A stretch of 64,000 bases of DNA from Antilocapra americana (Eukaryota > Chordata > Mammalia > Artiodactyla > Antilocapridae). The number at the start of each line of letters is the position of its first letter. Position 1 is the first letter of the stretch. A program made the translations under genes and the position numbers. The stretch is taken from positions 2,597,052 to 2,661,051 of the forward strand of contig ML662465.1 in the NCBI GenBank assembly GCA_007570785.1, written 5' to 3'. Positions 41,586-52,734 of the stretch are shown here, piece after piece. Under the pieces are notes generated by a model. It was not told the origin of the DNA. It searched no databases and saw only the letters and a program-made list of their open reading frames with translations.

Positions 41586-42944
41586 GAGCATCAGTCTTGC
41601 CCTTTGGACTCAGTGATCCCCATCAGAAGCTGTACCCAGGACCCCACACATAAAGCCTGGGGACTGAGGTGTTCTCCTAATTGCACGTTTCTCAGCTTCT
41701 CCCAAAGTACTCCCCTCATCAGGGGTCACAGTTTGGGGGCCTGCATGTGACTGTTTTATCTGACCAGATCGATGCTTTGGCAAACAGGTCATGATTATTT
41801 TTGGCTAGGGCACATGCTCTGCAGTTTGCTGTGGTCTCCATCATCTCAGAGCTATGCACGCGCTCAGTCACTTAGGTCTCCTACCCATAAGCTCCAGGCA
41901 TCTGAGCTGGGATCTTTGCTAGGACAGGACCCAACTCACCCATTAAGCTGTTCTACCTCGAATCCAACATCCCAAGCTGGATTCTCGATATCCATGTGGG
42001 TCTCCATCTGTTTGGCTGAAGTCCTAGTCCATTGTGCCCCATTTCCCTCCCCCCATCTTCCTCCCACTTTTCTTGCAGCTGATGATCAACAAAGGCTAAG
42101 CAGAGATGTCAGTGCTGATCATGGAGGTCCCCTAGCACCTCTTCCTTCACTCTTAACCTTGTCTCTGATTCTTCCAAATAGCTTCGAGTAAGAGCAGATC
42201 TTCCACAACTACGGAGGCTGACTTCCCGGCTGAATGTCTGACTTCCTCCAGAGACCCAGAGAGAGCAGGCTCTGAAGGATTAGAGAACCTGAAGATGAGA
42301 AGCTTCAAAATCAGCAGGGAGACTGTTTCCCCCTTTGGACTCGGTTCTCAGACCACACAGGCCACTCAGTGCCACCCAATCCAGCACAGTCCTAACCAGC
42401 ACATCCCCTGATCCCCCTGCCCATGGGGATTTCACTCCTAAGCTGGCCTTGGAAAGGACCTATTCCAGGGTGACCTGAATAACCCCAGGATTTGAATGGG
42501 TAAGGAGCAGCATGGGACATCGATGACACTGACCCGGATGGGAAGGCACGAGCACAGGTCAACGGTATTCAGGGCAAACGCTTTAGTCCCCTTTCGTCTG
42601 AAGCATAAGCAAATGCTTTGCACCGCATTCTGGGGTAACACATTATATCCAAGCAACAATAGAATGTGGAAATTCCTTGAGAACAAAGGTCCCAGAGCGA
42701 AATTGGTTATTGCTCAGACACAAGGTAAATGCAGCAAAAATCCCATTTTAATGAACTTGAAGGAACGCCAGAATTTCTATGTCAGCGGGAGGGTTATATC
42801 TGAAGAAACAGTGCCCAATATCATGCAGGACTTGCTCGATACTCAGAAGGCTGGTTTCTTAGGATAATAAAGTTATAGCATTTGAAAGACACTCCCCGAT
42901 CTTATTTTAGAGGCAGGGAGACTGAGGCACAAGAGATGAGGTAT
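41586..42944. other. Unique sequence with two unexplained open frames
   Basis: Plus frames of 139 codons (41772-42191) and 123 codons (42496-42867) lie outside repeats. Neither contains a domain, signal peptide or repeat I recognise. In about 1.3 kb of DNA such lengths can arise by chance, so I do not call a gene. Confidence 0.5.
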
Positions 42945-43075
42945 AAGCATGGATGCTGGAGGAATGTGGAAACCTGGCTTTCATATGTCTTTTGACATTG
43001 GGCAAAGAATATCCTCTAGCTGTAACTCAGATTCCCCATCTGCAAAACAAAAAAGTTGGAATATTTCTAAATTGG
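42945..43075 (+). mobile_element. MIR fragment
   Basis: 'ttttgacattgggcaaagaa', 'ctcagattccccatctgcaa'. Confidence 0.65.
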
Positions 43076-43230
43076 AATTGGAAGGTTGGAATAATTTCTT
43101 GATCAAGTCTATTTAGAAATCCTTGACCAATACTGAAGAGACCCACTATAGTGTTACACTGAAAGACAAAGGCCCAAATAGGAATTCCAACCTCTGCTCA
43201 TGTATCTTTCAGATGTTTAATGGAATCCTG

Positions 43231-43412
43231 TGGGCTTCTCGGATGGCTTTGACGCAAGAGACCTGGGCTCAATCCCTGGGTCAGGAAGATCCCCTGGAGG
43301 AAGAAATGGCAACCCACCTCAGTATCCTTGCCTGAAAATCCTATGGACAAAGGAGCCTGGCTGGCTACAGTCCATGGGGTTGCAAAGAGTTGGACATGAC
43401 TGAGCACATGCC
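43231..43412 (+). mobile_element. Bov-tA SINE, head deleted
   Basis: Most of the tRNA-like head is missing between 'ggcttctcggatggctt' and 'acgcaagagacctgggctc'. The Bov-A tail 'ggacatgactgagcacatg' is present. Confidence 0.9.
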
Positions 43413-44573
43413 ACATTAATGGAACCTTGTATTCATCCTGCTATACAGGATCTCCATAACATCTTCTTTCTTTGCATATGCTGATACGTGTTGAGGTTCC
43501 AGTGACTCTAAATACCTTATGTACTTTTGCTACTAACGGAGATTCATTTACAGTGCTTTAAGCAGTTTAGGGATGTATGCTTTTACATAAAAGAAATCCA
43601 GATGTGAGTAGTTCAGAGTCGGTTTGATGCTTCCCAGAGTCAGTAGGAAATTTCTATTTTCTATCTTACAATCCTCAAAGTCATTTGATGGCTACTGGAG
43701 TACCAGCCTTCATGGCACATATCAAGCATTAAGAAGAGAAAGAGCCCAGTGCAAGTCTATTTTTCCTGAGTAAGCCCCATTTAAAGGGACTTCCCAGAAA
43801 CTCCACTCAATGATTTCCCCTAGCAACTCATTGGCCAAGCCTAGCTGCAAAGAGAAGCTCAAAACGCTAATATTGTCACTGGGACACTTCAGAAAAATAG
43901 GAATTTACTTTTAATTGAAGAGGAGAAAATTGATACAGAGTAGGCATGCAGCAGTTTCTACCTCATTGCACCCCCTCTTCTCAAACCAATATGTTCTCGC
44001 CATCTTGGTCATTTCATGTTCCCGCTCGTCCAAGCAACCCATAAGATGTGCTTCAGACAGGCCATCTCTCCCCCAGTAAGTGCCATTATTCTGCTCTGAC
44101 AGCCCCTTCCTTGTGAGCTATGACTCTGTGGTACAAGGATGCTGCCCAGCTCGGACAAACCCAGGCAAAGTCTCTGGCTCCCACCCTCCTAGCACCCACT
44201 CCCCAACTTTCTCCTTTGTCAGGAACCTGATCTGTAAGCCACGTTGGATTCTAACTCCAGTTAGATCTCTAAAACCCTGCTTGGACTCTGGCTGGTATCC
44301 AATAAAAATAAACTGATTCCTGCTAGGCTGATGGCTCCTGGCTTGGAATTCTGATTTTTTTGTTCCCTCTCCATTTGGCTCACTCTTGCCTCTCCTTCCC
44401 TGGACCTTGATCCTTGAGCTCAGAGAACTCAAGTGCAGATCCACAGGCTCTTGTTACCAAACTTTGCTTTTTACTAGACCCAGAGAGGTCCTGAATTTCA
44501 TAAATAAATGGAATTTTCTCCTCCATAGTTTAAAAGCTGTAGTTATATATTGATAACATGGTTGCACATGAAT
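43413..44573. other. Unassigned sequence
   Basis: 1.16 kb without a recognised young repeat. 'cattggccaagcctagctgc' near 43829 and paired 'caataaaaataaa' near 44299 may be pieces of an old LTR, but I cannot establish it. Confidence 0.45.
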
Positions 44574-44757
44574 TTGTTGTTGTTGTTTAGTTTCTAAGTC
44601 ATGTCTGATTCTTTTGTGACCAGGCTATAGACTACTAGGCTCCTCTGTCCATGGGATTCTCCAGGCAAGAATACTGGAGTGGGCTGCCATTTATTTCTTC
44701 AGGGGACTTTCCAACCCAAGGATCAAACTCAAGTCTTCTGCATTGCAGGCAGATTCA
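44574..44757 (-). mobile_element. Bov-tA SINE, head truncated
   Basis: Reversed tail 'gttgtttagtttctaagtca' to 'tctgcattgcaggcagattc'. The copy ends before the A box. Confidence 0.9.
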
Positions 44758-44764
44758 TGCCAAT

Positions 44765-45060
44765 GAAATTCTATAGTTTAAAAAATGGCTAAGAAGCAAG
44801 AAAAAAGATATTCACCCCTTCAGCAAATATGGATATACAAAGTATAACATCAAAGAGACACCATGTCACACCCTTTTAATTGCAAAACATTAAAAAGTCC
44901 CCGAATGTTAAGTGTTGGTGAGGGTTCTGAAAAACTGACTGTCTTATCCACAGCTGGTGCAAGTATCAGTTTGAGCAACTCTGGTAAATAATTTGGAAAT
45001 ATAAAGATGTGTGTGTGCAGTGGACATGCAATTTCTTCCCTAAGTTTATACATTAAAGAA
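44765..45060 (+). pseudogene. L1 ORF2 C-terminal relic
   Basis: 'catcaaagagacaccatgtc', 'ttaagtgttggtgagggttc' and 'gcaactctggtaaataattt' correspond to the conserved L1 ORF2 segment after the RT ('...ccacctcaca', 'gttggcgagg'). No usable frame remains. Confidence 0.65.
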
Positions 45061-45699
45061 ATGCTTACACATTTATACAAGAATACTTGGATACGGATGC
45101 TTTTGGTGGTACGGTTTGTATGGACATTTTGCTCTAGCTGAGAAACTGGCTTCCATGCAGTCTGAAGGAGAGCACAAACCCCAGTGAATTCTCCATCCAC
45201 TCTCAACAATGCTCCTTATGGCCATTTTCCCAGTTATGGAGGCATGTAGCTCAAATAGAGATCGGAACAGGTCCAAAATAAGAGCATCTTCTGGTTTCCA
45301 TGTGACTCCTGACATATCAAGAGCAAGAGATGCTGAAAGGAATCATTGTTTCTCATCCAAGTTTCTAGTAACTTCCCAGAAAAACCTTACGTACCTAGTT
45401 AGTCCTTGGATGGTCCAGGGTACAACCTAGGCAGGTGAGACAAGGGGGCAGTGCATGGTAGAAAATGAAGGGACCAGAGGCTGTGTTCTTGGAGATGTTT
45501 AAAACCACAGCAGATTGATTCTGAGTAGTGACTGGGACAGTGAAAACAGACCCCCTCCTTCTCGAGTGAGGATGGCAGGACCTCAGAAGGATGACAGATC
45601 CTGGATATTAAGAGATTAAATGAGGCTTTAGGGTCAGGCTCCAGTCCAAAGAGAAGCTAAGATTGTATAAAGATCATAAACTGTTATCACCATCATAAT
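45061..45699. other. Unassigned sequence
   Basis: A 119-codon minus frame (44850-45209) crosses from the L1 relic; nothing else recognised. Confidence 0.45.
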
Positions 45700-45755
45700 G
45701 GCTAATTCTTATTAGGCATTTATCATGTGTCAGGAACTGTGTAAAGTGACTGTCT
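45700..45755 (-). mobile_element. MIR 3'-end fragment
   Basis: 'ggcatttatcatgtgtcagg' and 'aactgtgtaaagtg' are the reversed MIR 3' end. Confidence 0.6.
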
Positions 45756-45764
45756 TACTATGGC

Positions 45765-46170
45765 GGTTATTGCCAATTGCATACTAATAGTCATTTTTCC
45801 CCTTATGCCTTATTAATGGGTCTGTGATTTCATTCAGAATGGCCATGTGCACAGGAAAAATTTTCCTACAATATCTTGTGGCTAAAGGTGACCCTATGAT
45901 ATAGTTCCAATCAATGAGATGAGACTAGAGTTCTACCTAATGGTCCTTCTAAGAAAGCTGACCTTTTGCCTTTTCTCTCCCTGTTTCTCTGCCTGGAATG
46001 TGGTCAGGATGCAGTAGTTCTATTGTTATCAAGAGGAAAAGGCACTCAGGCTAAGAAAGGCAGTGCAGGAAAACAAAAGAACCTTGATGATGATAATGCC
46101 ATGCATTGCCTGCCTTTACGTTTCTCCTTTTATGAGAAAAATTTACCAGTTTTGGTTAGGACACTGTGAC
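45765..46170 (+). mobile_element. Ancient LTR-like repeat, family uncertain
   Basis: 'tggctaaaggtgaccctatg', 'ttccaatcaatgagatgaga' and 'ctgcctggaatgtggtcagg' follow a common mammalian LTR-type repeat. Weakly supported. Confidence 0.4.
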
Positions 46171-46184
46171 ATTCAGATAAACAC

Positions 46185-46305
46185 AATCCTTGAAAATAAC
46201 ATCATCTCATTTAATCCTCCCAGCAAACTTCTGCAGTAGGCACTCTCATATGCCCATTTTCCAGGTGAGGAAACTAAAGCTCAGAGAGGTTAAACTAGTT
46301 TCTAG
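46185..46305 (-). mobile_element. MIR SINE
   Basis: 'catctcatttaatcctccca', 'ccattttccaggtgaggaaa' and 'aaagctcagagaggttaaac' are a clear reversed MIR core. Confidence 0.9.
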
Positions 46306-46913
46306 CAGAAGCATGTCTAAAGCTTCCTCTGTTTCATACAAATTCATCCTTATTATTTTCCTATTCTTCCTGCTTCTTCACTGCACATTAAGAAGGGGTT
46401 TAATCCAATTCTTGTGCGGTGAGTCTAGAGAGTTCATGGAGTAGGGGTCAAGGGAAGAGGGATAGGAGGCCACACTGATGTTGATTCAATCCTGAGAGGC
46501 AAGGTAATGGAAATCTTAAGTCCCATCTATTTCCCCTTTCCCTGGTCACCTCCTCCTGAGTAGAGAATGCCCTCAGGAATTCCAAGGGAGGAAATGATGG
46601 TGGCCAAATTGACTGATGGCAGGGCCAGGGAGGAGGGATGTTGTTTGATGGAGAAGTAGCCATTCATCCTTCCAATTACACAGAATTGGCAGAAACCACT
46701 GAATTCAGGAGGCCAGTGAACTGAGAGGGAGACTGATGTATAGGTCCAGGGTGGGGATTGCATCGGACTCTCTCTGGTTTGGAGTATCTTTGGAGAAGCT
46801 GATTACTAACAAAACCCTGGTAAGAGCGACAGATAGGATGTTTGTTTCTGCCTCTCATCCCATCACCAGAGAAGCAAGGATATCATCCTCTATCCTCAGG
46901 GAGAACAGGCTCA
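46306..46913. other. Unassigned sequence
   Basis: Frames of 60-88 codons only; nothing recognised. Confidence 0.45.
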
Positions 46914-47052
46914 AATGTGGGAGGGGGGTTCAGGAAGGGGAACACATGTATACCCATGGCGGATTCATGTCAATGTATGGCAAAACCAACACTATAATGT
47001 AAAGAAAATAAATAAATAAATAAAATTTAAAAAAAAAAAAAGAAAAAAAGAA
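46914..47052 (+). mobile_element. L1 3' end with long A-rich tail
   Basis: 'gggggttcaggaaggggaac', 'acatgtatacccatggcgga' and 'ctataatgtaaagaaaataa', followed by (AAAT)n and a poly-A of 13. Among the best preserved L1 tails in the window. Confidence 0.9.
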
Positions 47053-47074
47053 ACTTCCCAGAAAGATGCAGTAG

Positions 47075-47235
47075 GAGACAACTCTGGGCTACAAATCCTG
47101 GTGCTTCCACTTAATATTTCTGTGATTTTTAAAAAGGAGTCACTTAACATCCCTGATTATTGGTAACCAACTCATGAATCCTCATGAGGATGTAAAGAAA
47201 ATCTGTGACTGTACCTAGCCCATACTGGGTGCGAA
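47075..47235 (+). mobile_element. MIR SINE
   Basis: 'caactctgggctacaaatcc', 'ggagtcacttaacatccctg' and 'gactgtacctagcccatact'. Confidence 0.7.
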
Positions 47236-47369
47236 GACCATGAAAAGTGCTTCTGTCTTCTTCCCATGTGAACCTGAAACACGAAAGGGGATGCTTCCCT
47301 TCTATTTTCCTTTCTCTCCTGGAAGAGCTGCACAGCTCCCCAGAGGACATCCCAGGGCTGCCATTTGTC

Positions 47370-47545
47370 CCCGACACTCAGCGCCTTACATTTTTCATGG
47401 TTTAAAATGCTCCCATGAGCCCTTTGAAGTAGGGATTATGATCTCCTATTATACATAAAAGAAAGCCGAGGTTCGGGGAAGTTCAAGTAATTTGTCCTTT
47501 GGCACAAACCTAGCAGGTGGTAGAGCTGCATTTTGATTCCACTGC
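47370..47545 (-). mobile_element. MIR SINE
   Basis: 'cagcgccttacatttttcat', 'gaagtagggattatgatctc' and 'ggcacaaacctagcaggtgg'. Confidence 0.75.
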
Positions 47546-47750
47546 TTGACCTTTCACCACCACAGTATTCTTCTTCCCACCAGGAATCCAGGAACTGAGT
47601 ACCAAATCCAATTTGGACACCTAAGCTTTAGCACTGCATCGATCAAAAGTGGAGCAAATGTACACTGGATCGTGTGTTGCAGTCTGTGAAAAGATGGCTG
47701 CACAAGCGTGTGGCTGCTCTGACTGGCTCAGTGTCTCCTGGAATTGCATT

Positions 47751-47932
47751 ATTTCTTTCCTTCCTTCCTCTCTACCTTATTTTCTTCCCTCTTGTCCTTT
47801 TTCCTTCCTTCCTTCTTTTCCTCCCTCCCTCCCTTTTTCCATTTGTCCCTCCCTCCCTTCTTCCTCCATCCCTTTTTTCCTCCCTGCCTCCCTCCCCCTT
47901 CTCTCCTTCTCTCTCTTTTTCTCTCAGAAATA
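47751..47932. repeat. Polypyrimidine (TTCC)n tract ending in TCTCAG
   Basis: About 180 bases of nearly pure C and T on the plus strand, built from TTCC and CCCT units and ending 'tttttctctcag'. It fully explains the overlapping frames of up to 146 codons at 47649-48184. Confidence 0.92.
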
Positions 47933-48291
47933 TTTAGGAGCATCTTCTGCTTGGTACCAAGCCCTACTTGTGGTAATGGATCACTTATGGAGATGGATAA
48001 GAAAGACATTGTTTTACCTGACTTAGATTCTTTTGACAGCGGGACACAGCACAATGACTCTTGGAGAAATGAAAGGCAGAACTCTTTTTCTTATAGCTCC
48101 AAAGGAGAGGTGTCAGGCAGGGCCACACAGGAAGTTGCACTCAGATTAGTGTACCAACAGTCTGAAGCTCTGGGGGCAGCTTAAATATGGCAAGTGGGGT
48201 GGGGTTAGCTAGGTTCTGTGAGCTCCCTGTGGATTGGCTAATACTGTGGGAGACCTCTGGGGCATAGGGACTGTCCTTAGCTGTCTGGGGC
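47933..48291. other. Unassigned sequence
   Basis: No repeat recognised. The frame continuing from the pyrimidine tract runs to 48184 with no known domain. Confidence 0.45.
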
Positions 48292-48962
48292 CTGTTGTTG
48301 TTGTTCAGTTGCTCAGTCATGTCTGACTCTTTGTGACCTCATGGACTGCAGCACGCCAGGCTTCCCTGTCCATCACCAATTCCTCGAGCTTGTTGAGTCA
48401 GTGATGCCATCCAACCATCTCATCCTCTCTCATTCCCCTCTCCTCCTGCCTTCACTCTTTTGCAGCATCAAGGCCTTTTCTAATGAGTCAACTCTTTGAA
48501 TCAGGTGGCCAGAGTATTGGAGCTTCAGCATCAGTCCTCCCAATGAATATTCAGGACTGATTTCCTTTAGGATGGACAGGTTTGAGCTCCTTGAAGTCCA
48601 AGGAGCTCTCAAGAGTCTTCTTCAACACCATAGTTCAAAAGCATCAAATTCTTTGGTGCTCAGTCTTCTTTATGGTCCAATTCACACATCCATACATGAC
48701 TACTGGAAAAACCATAACTCTGACTAGTTGGACCCTTGTTGGCGAAGTTAATGTCTCTTCCTTTTAATACACTGTCTAGATTTGTCATAACTTCTCTTCC
48801 TATGAGCGAGCGTCTTTTGATTTCATGGCTGCAGTCACCACCTGCAGTGATTTTGGAGCTCCCCAAAATAAAGTCTGTCACTGTTTCCTTTGTTTCCCCA
48901 TCTATATGCCATGAAGTGATGGGACCAGATGCCATGGTCTTCATTTTATTGAATGGTGAATT
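48292..48962 (-). mobile_element. BovB LINE, longest copy in the window (about 670 bp)
   Basis: From the reversed 3' tail (GTT repeats, 'gttgctcagtcatgtctgac') through 'tgatttcctttaggatggac', 'catccatacatgactactgg' and 'gatttcatggctgcagtcac' to 'gatgggaccagatgccatgg'. It extends furthest 5' of all BovB copies here. Confidence 0.95.
48660..48944 (-). pseudogene. BovB ORF2 C-terminal relic
   Basis: The open minus frame carries MASGPITSWHIDGET, LGSSKITAGGDCSHEI and MTNLDSVLKGRDI in BovB order before a frame break. It covers sequence just 5' of that in the plus copies at 13879 and 20735. Confidence 0.9.
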
Positions 48963-49067
48963 TTAAGCCTGGCCCCGGGACAATTAGGATGGGTGCCTAC
49001 TGTGACAGTCTGATAAGGGAAGTGATTGGGGTATGGATTGCTTTCATTCAGATTATCTAGGACAACC

Positions 49068-49235
49068 TTAAGCCATTCCTTCATTAATTCATTGATTGAT
49101 TAAATCAGTCAACAAATACATGGTAAGAACTTGTGATAGATTCTGGAGTTAGCACAATAATCAGGGTCCCCAACATTAGGAAATTCCTAGTCTCATGGAG
49201 GAGACAAACATTACACAAATAGGCACACGGTTGTG
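49068..49235 (-). mobile_element. L2 LINE 3' end
   Basis: Reversed terminus: 'cagtcaacaaatacatggta', 'attctggagttagcacaata' and 'aaattcctagtctcatggag'. Confidence 0.75.
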
Positions 49236-49351
49236 TACAGGCAGCATAAGTTTATACTGTCTTCAGGCAAGTTTTGATCCAGTGTGGACTTGGTCTATCT
49301 CCATTTTTTTAATGTGCTTTTCTCTGATTGGCTTTATTTTTCTTTCAACAT

Positions 49352-49684
49352 TTAAAAAAAATAATTTTATTTGTTTTTGGCTGTGCTGGGTCTTCATTGT
49401 TGATCTGGCTTCCTCTAGTTGTGGCTAACAGGAGCTACTCTCTAGTCGTGGTGCATGGCCTTCTCTTTGCACTGACTTCTGTTGTTGCGAAGCATGGACT
49501 CTAAGATGTGTGGGCTTCAGTAGGTGCAGCTCCTGGGCTCTGGAGGCCAGGCTCAACAGTTGTGGTGTACAGGTTTAGTTGCTCTGCAGCATGTGGGAGA
49601 GTCCCTGACAAGGGATGGAACCTATGTCTCTTGTGTCCCCTGCATTGACAGGAGGATTCATTACCACTGAGCCACCAGGTTCAA
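49352..49684 (-). mobile_element. CHR-type SINE, long copy
   Basis: Reversed element with an A-rich tail complement, 'ggctgtgctgggtcttcatt', 'tctctagtcgtggtgcatgg', 'tgtgtgggcttcagtaggtg' and the head complement 'ccactgagccaccaggttc'. At 333 bp it shows the full CHR body. Confidence 0.9.
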
Positions 49685-49751
49685 GCTCTTTTTCCAACAT
49701 TTTTAAAAACTGAAGTATAGTTGATTTACAATATTGTGTTAGTATCAGGGG

Positions 49752-49939
49752 TGAGTGAAGTGAAAGTCACTCAGTCGTGTTCGACTCTTTGAGATCCCAT
49801 GGACTGTAAAGTCCATGGAATTCTCCGGGCCAGAACACTGGAGTAGGTACCCTTTCCTATCTCCAGGGGATTTTCCAAATCCAGGAATTGAAGCCAGGTC
49901 TCCCTCATTGCAGGTGATTCTTTACCAGCTGAACCACAG
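49752..49939 (-). mobile_element. Bov-tA SINE inside L1
   Basis: Reversed tail 'gtgaaagtcactcagtcgtg' to the head complement 'accagctgaaccacag'. Lacks the 'cctctgtcc' segment, like 28612. Confidence 0.92.
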
Positions 49940-49953
49940 TACAGTAGTTCAGT

Positions 49954-49963
49954 TACACACACA

Positions 49964-50014
<51 letters not shown>
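49954..50014. repeat. (CA)n(TA)n microsatellite
   Basis: About 25 CA units with one GA interruption, followed by five TA units. Confidence 0.95.
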
Positions 50015-50080
50015 TCCTTTTCTTTCTGATGGGCTTTATTCTTCATATATTACAGGCTGTGTCCCCTGTTAGCATCTACC

Positions 50081-50682
50081 TTCATGAAAGAAACTGGTTT
50101 AGCCATGTCCATGAAGGGTCCCTGTTCTTACAAAAGGCCAACTCTTTTTAGACGGACTTGTTCAGAGAGATGGAGTTGGCTAACTGGACCAGATCTGAAT
50201 TGCATGGCCTTCCTTGAAACCCAGGAGGAAGGGGTATGGGCAGGCCCACCCTATACTGCTAGATTTAGTGTGTTTCAAGGGTGATTCCTCATAAAAGTGG
50301 AGTGCGACTTCCAGCTTGCCTAGATATTAACCAAGCAAAGACAATTTACATTGACTGATAGAAGAAAGACCTTGGAAATGCTTGGAAGGAAGTTGAGACC
50401 AGGTCCCTCTCTGTGGGTCCTTGGCCCCTGCCTGTATTTTAAACACTGGACTCTCTTTAGCGGCCAACTCTACGAGTGATTGTTTCCTCATCTCTGTGTG
50501 ACACTCGTCACCCCTCTCCCCAGCCTGCTTTTCTTGTTAAGACCACCCAGTTCTGATATTGACCAGAATCTTGCTCATAAAAAGCATCCATATAATTGCA
50601 AAGCCAAATGGATCATGGGTGAGGTTGGAACAGTTCTTGAAGGCTATGGTGAAAGTAATTGATGTTGGCTAGGATTCATTTT
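50081..50682. other. Unassigned sequence
   Basis: Nothing recognised. Confidence 0.45.
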
Positions 50683-51058
50683 TTTTAACATTTTATTTTA
50701 TATTGGGGTATAGCCAATTAAAAGGAGATGGTTGGATGGCAACACCGATTCGATGGACGTGAGTTTGAGCAAACTCAGGGAGTTTGTGAAGGACAGGGAA
50801 GCCTGGCGAGCTGCAGTCCATGGGGTCAGAAAGAGGCGGACACGACTGAGTGACTGAACAACAACATAGCCAATTAACAATGTTGTGACAGTTTCCGGTG
50901 AACAGTGAAGAGACTCAGCCATATATACACATGTATCCATTCTTCCCCAACTCCCCTCCCATCCAGGCTGCCATATAACACCGAGCAAAGTTTCCTGTGC
51001 TATATAGTAGGTCCTTGTTGGTTATCTATTTTAAAAATAGCAGTGTATACCTGGAATC
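50683..51058 (-). mobile_element. L1 3' end split by BovB
   Basis: 'ttatattggggtatagccaa' then, after the BovB, 'caatgttgtgacagtttccg', 'gactcagccatatatacaca' and 'taggtccttgttggttatct'. Confidence 0.92.
50722..50865 (+). mobile_element. BovB LINE, 144-bp 3' end, perfect 12-bp target duplication
   Basis: From 'ggagatggttggatggcaac' to 'cgactgagtgactgaacaac'. 'atagccaattaa' is found at 50710-50721 and 50866-50877 without mismatch, and removal restores the L1. Confidence 0.96.
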
Positions 51059-51319
51059 ATTTTTATCATGCAGTGGTATTTAGGGTAAAAAGAGGCCACA
51101 TAGAAAGATGACTTAACTTCTAAGTCTTCTGAACAAAATTCACAAATCTCTTCTCACACATCAGGGAAAAACTGTGCTGCCGTTTTATGTGTCCTGATTT
51201 ATATGTCAGAAAGCAGTCTCCTCTTGGGCCAGTCCTAGGAAAACTAAAATTGAAGCTACACACATAGGATGCATCAAATATGCTAAAGAAAAATAATGAC
51301 TCAGTCCTTCATGACCTTG
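51059..51319. other. Unassigned sequence
   Basis: Nothing recognised. Confidence 0.4.
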
Positions 51320-52440
51320 TTAAAGAACTGTAAGGCAGACCTTACTCAGGATCATCACAACAGCCACCCGGCCCACTGCAGGGGGGCTTTGCAGTGTGGG
51401 GGCGGAGGAGAGGGAGATTGATCTCACCCCCCAATATAACAAGGAAGAGTGGGAAATTAGAGCCAAGGAGCAGGGTCCGGGCTTATTGGATGGGTGATTA
51501 CTAAGGGGAAACACTACGGTAAGGAAGGGTGCTGGCTAAACCTACCTAACAGGATTCTTGCTGGTAGAATCCCAGGGTGATTAGACATCGCCTGGGAGAA
51601 AATGCAGGATGAGGAACCCAATCAGGTGTTGAGGGTGGGTATTCTGGCTAAATCAATTTAGCAGGAATCTTGCTAAAGTAGATAATCAAAGGCAAACAGA
51701 GAAGCCCCCAAATCAGGGTCTAGTTGAGATGACAGTTCAGAGGAGCCTGAATTTGATCAAAGTGAGAATTTTTGTCAAGTATATTCCAGGTACTAGTACC
51801 TCTTTTTCCAGCAGGGTTGTCCTTCGGAGAGCTTTGGAGTAAATCAGAGCTGGATTGGTGTTCAGAAGTTTAGGAGGCGTTTTCCTTTAACAAAAAGATA
51901 AGAAGTCTTTGCATGCAAGAGTGACATCACAAAGATTTAATAAACCCCAGAATTAAACATCCCCTCCCCTTTCCCATATCTGCACGAAAGAGAGAGAAGG
52001 TTCTGATCCTTATTTGGGGGCCAGGTATAAAGAAGCATTTATCTTTTTGACATTCCTTGAATTGCATCACAAATGAATGCTGGGACTCAGAATGCTTAAA
52101 GATCCAAGCTGCTCATCACAAATCCTAACTTGAAAAGGTTGCATTCCTCAGCTAAGGGAGTGGTCTTTCTTCCCCTTTTCAGTCTGTGCCCTGGTCTGCT
52201 GGAGGTTACAACTAGCCCAAAGTTATAGAACCCCCAGCTATCAGCAGGGTATCCTAAGGTGATTAGCTGGAAACACAGAAAACAGGAGGTGAGCCTTGAA
52301 ACAAGCAGAGAGAGAGCAAGTCAGGTTCCAGGTAGAGCATGGAAACAGAATTGAGAGGTGGGAGGTCAGCTGAGTACCTGCCAGTGTTGCTTGTTTATTA
52401 GGCTTCTGATGGGCAAGGACTCAGTGTCAAAGGCATGTTT
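51320..52440. other. Unassigned block with internal repeats, possible LTR-type element
   Basis: No young repeat. A 29-base unit at 51534-51562 recurs at 51646-51674 with 23 identities ('ggctaaa...caggattcttgct'). The texture (a C/G-rich motif near 51365, then AT-rich stretches) resembles an old LTR, but I cannot name it or find its ends. Confidence 0.35.
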
Positions 52441-52510
52441 TCCCCACATTTAAGCTTTCTGCATCAAGATTTACCTAATAATTAATATATGTATTTGATG
52501 TGATTGAAGT

Positions 52511-52527
52511 TGTGTGTGTGTGTGTGT
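52511..52527. repeat. (TG)n microsatellite
   Basis: Eight TG units. Confidence 0.9.
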
Positions 52528-52734
52528 TGATCTGTTGTTTGTTTTCCTCTGCAAAGCTGTTAATACATCCATGGCATATCTTAAAATAAATGATGTTTCA
52601 GAACTAGGGAGTGAAATATTTCTGGAACAGGCAGGAATGTACAATCTCAACTAGATAAAAGTCTTTACAGTGTTCATCTCTATCATTTTTTATGTACTGT
52701 TTCTTCATCCATCCACCCATGCGTCCATCCATCT

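Larger units (their letters stand above)
49695..50080 (-). mobile_element. L1 3' end, split by SINE and microsatellite
   Basis: 'actgaagtatagttgattta' and 'caatattgtgttagtatcag' before the SINE, with 'acagtagttcagttacacac' and a TA/CA stretch after it, match a reversed L1 3' end. Confidence 0.75.

Noticed and set aside
41772..42191. 139-codon plus-strand frame
   Set aside because: Ser/Pro/Leu-rich with no domain, conserved-looking motif or splice context. Kept only as unassigned sequence.
47649..48184. Overlapping frames of 87-146 codons
   Set aside because: They are produced by the (TTCC)n tract and are low-complexity Ser/Pro/Phe/Leu.
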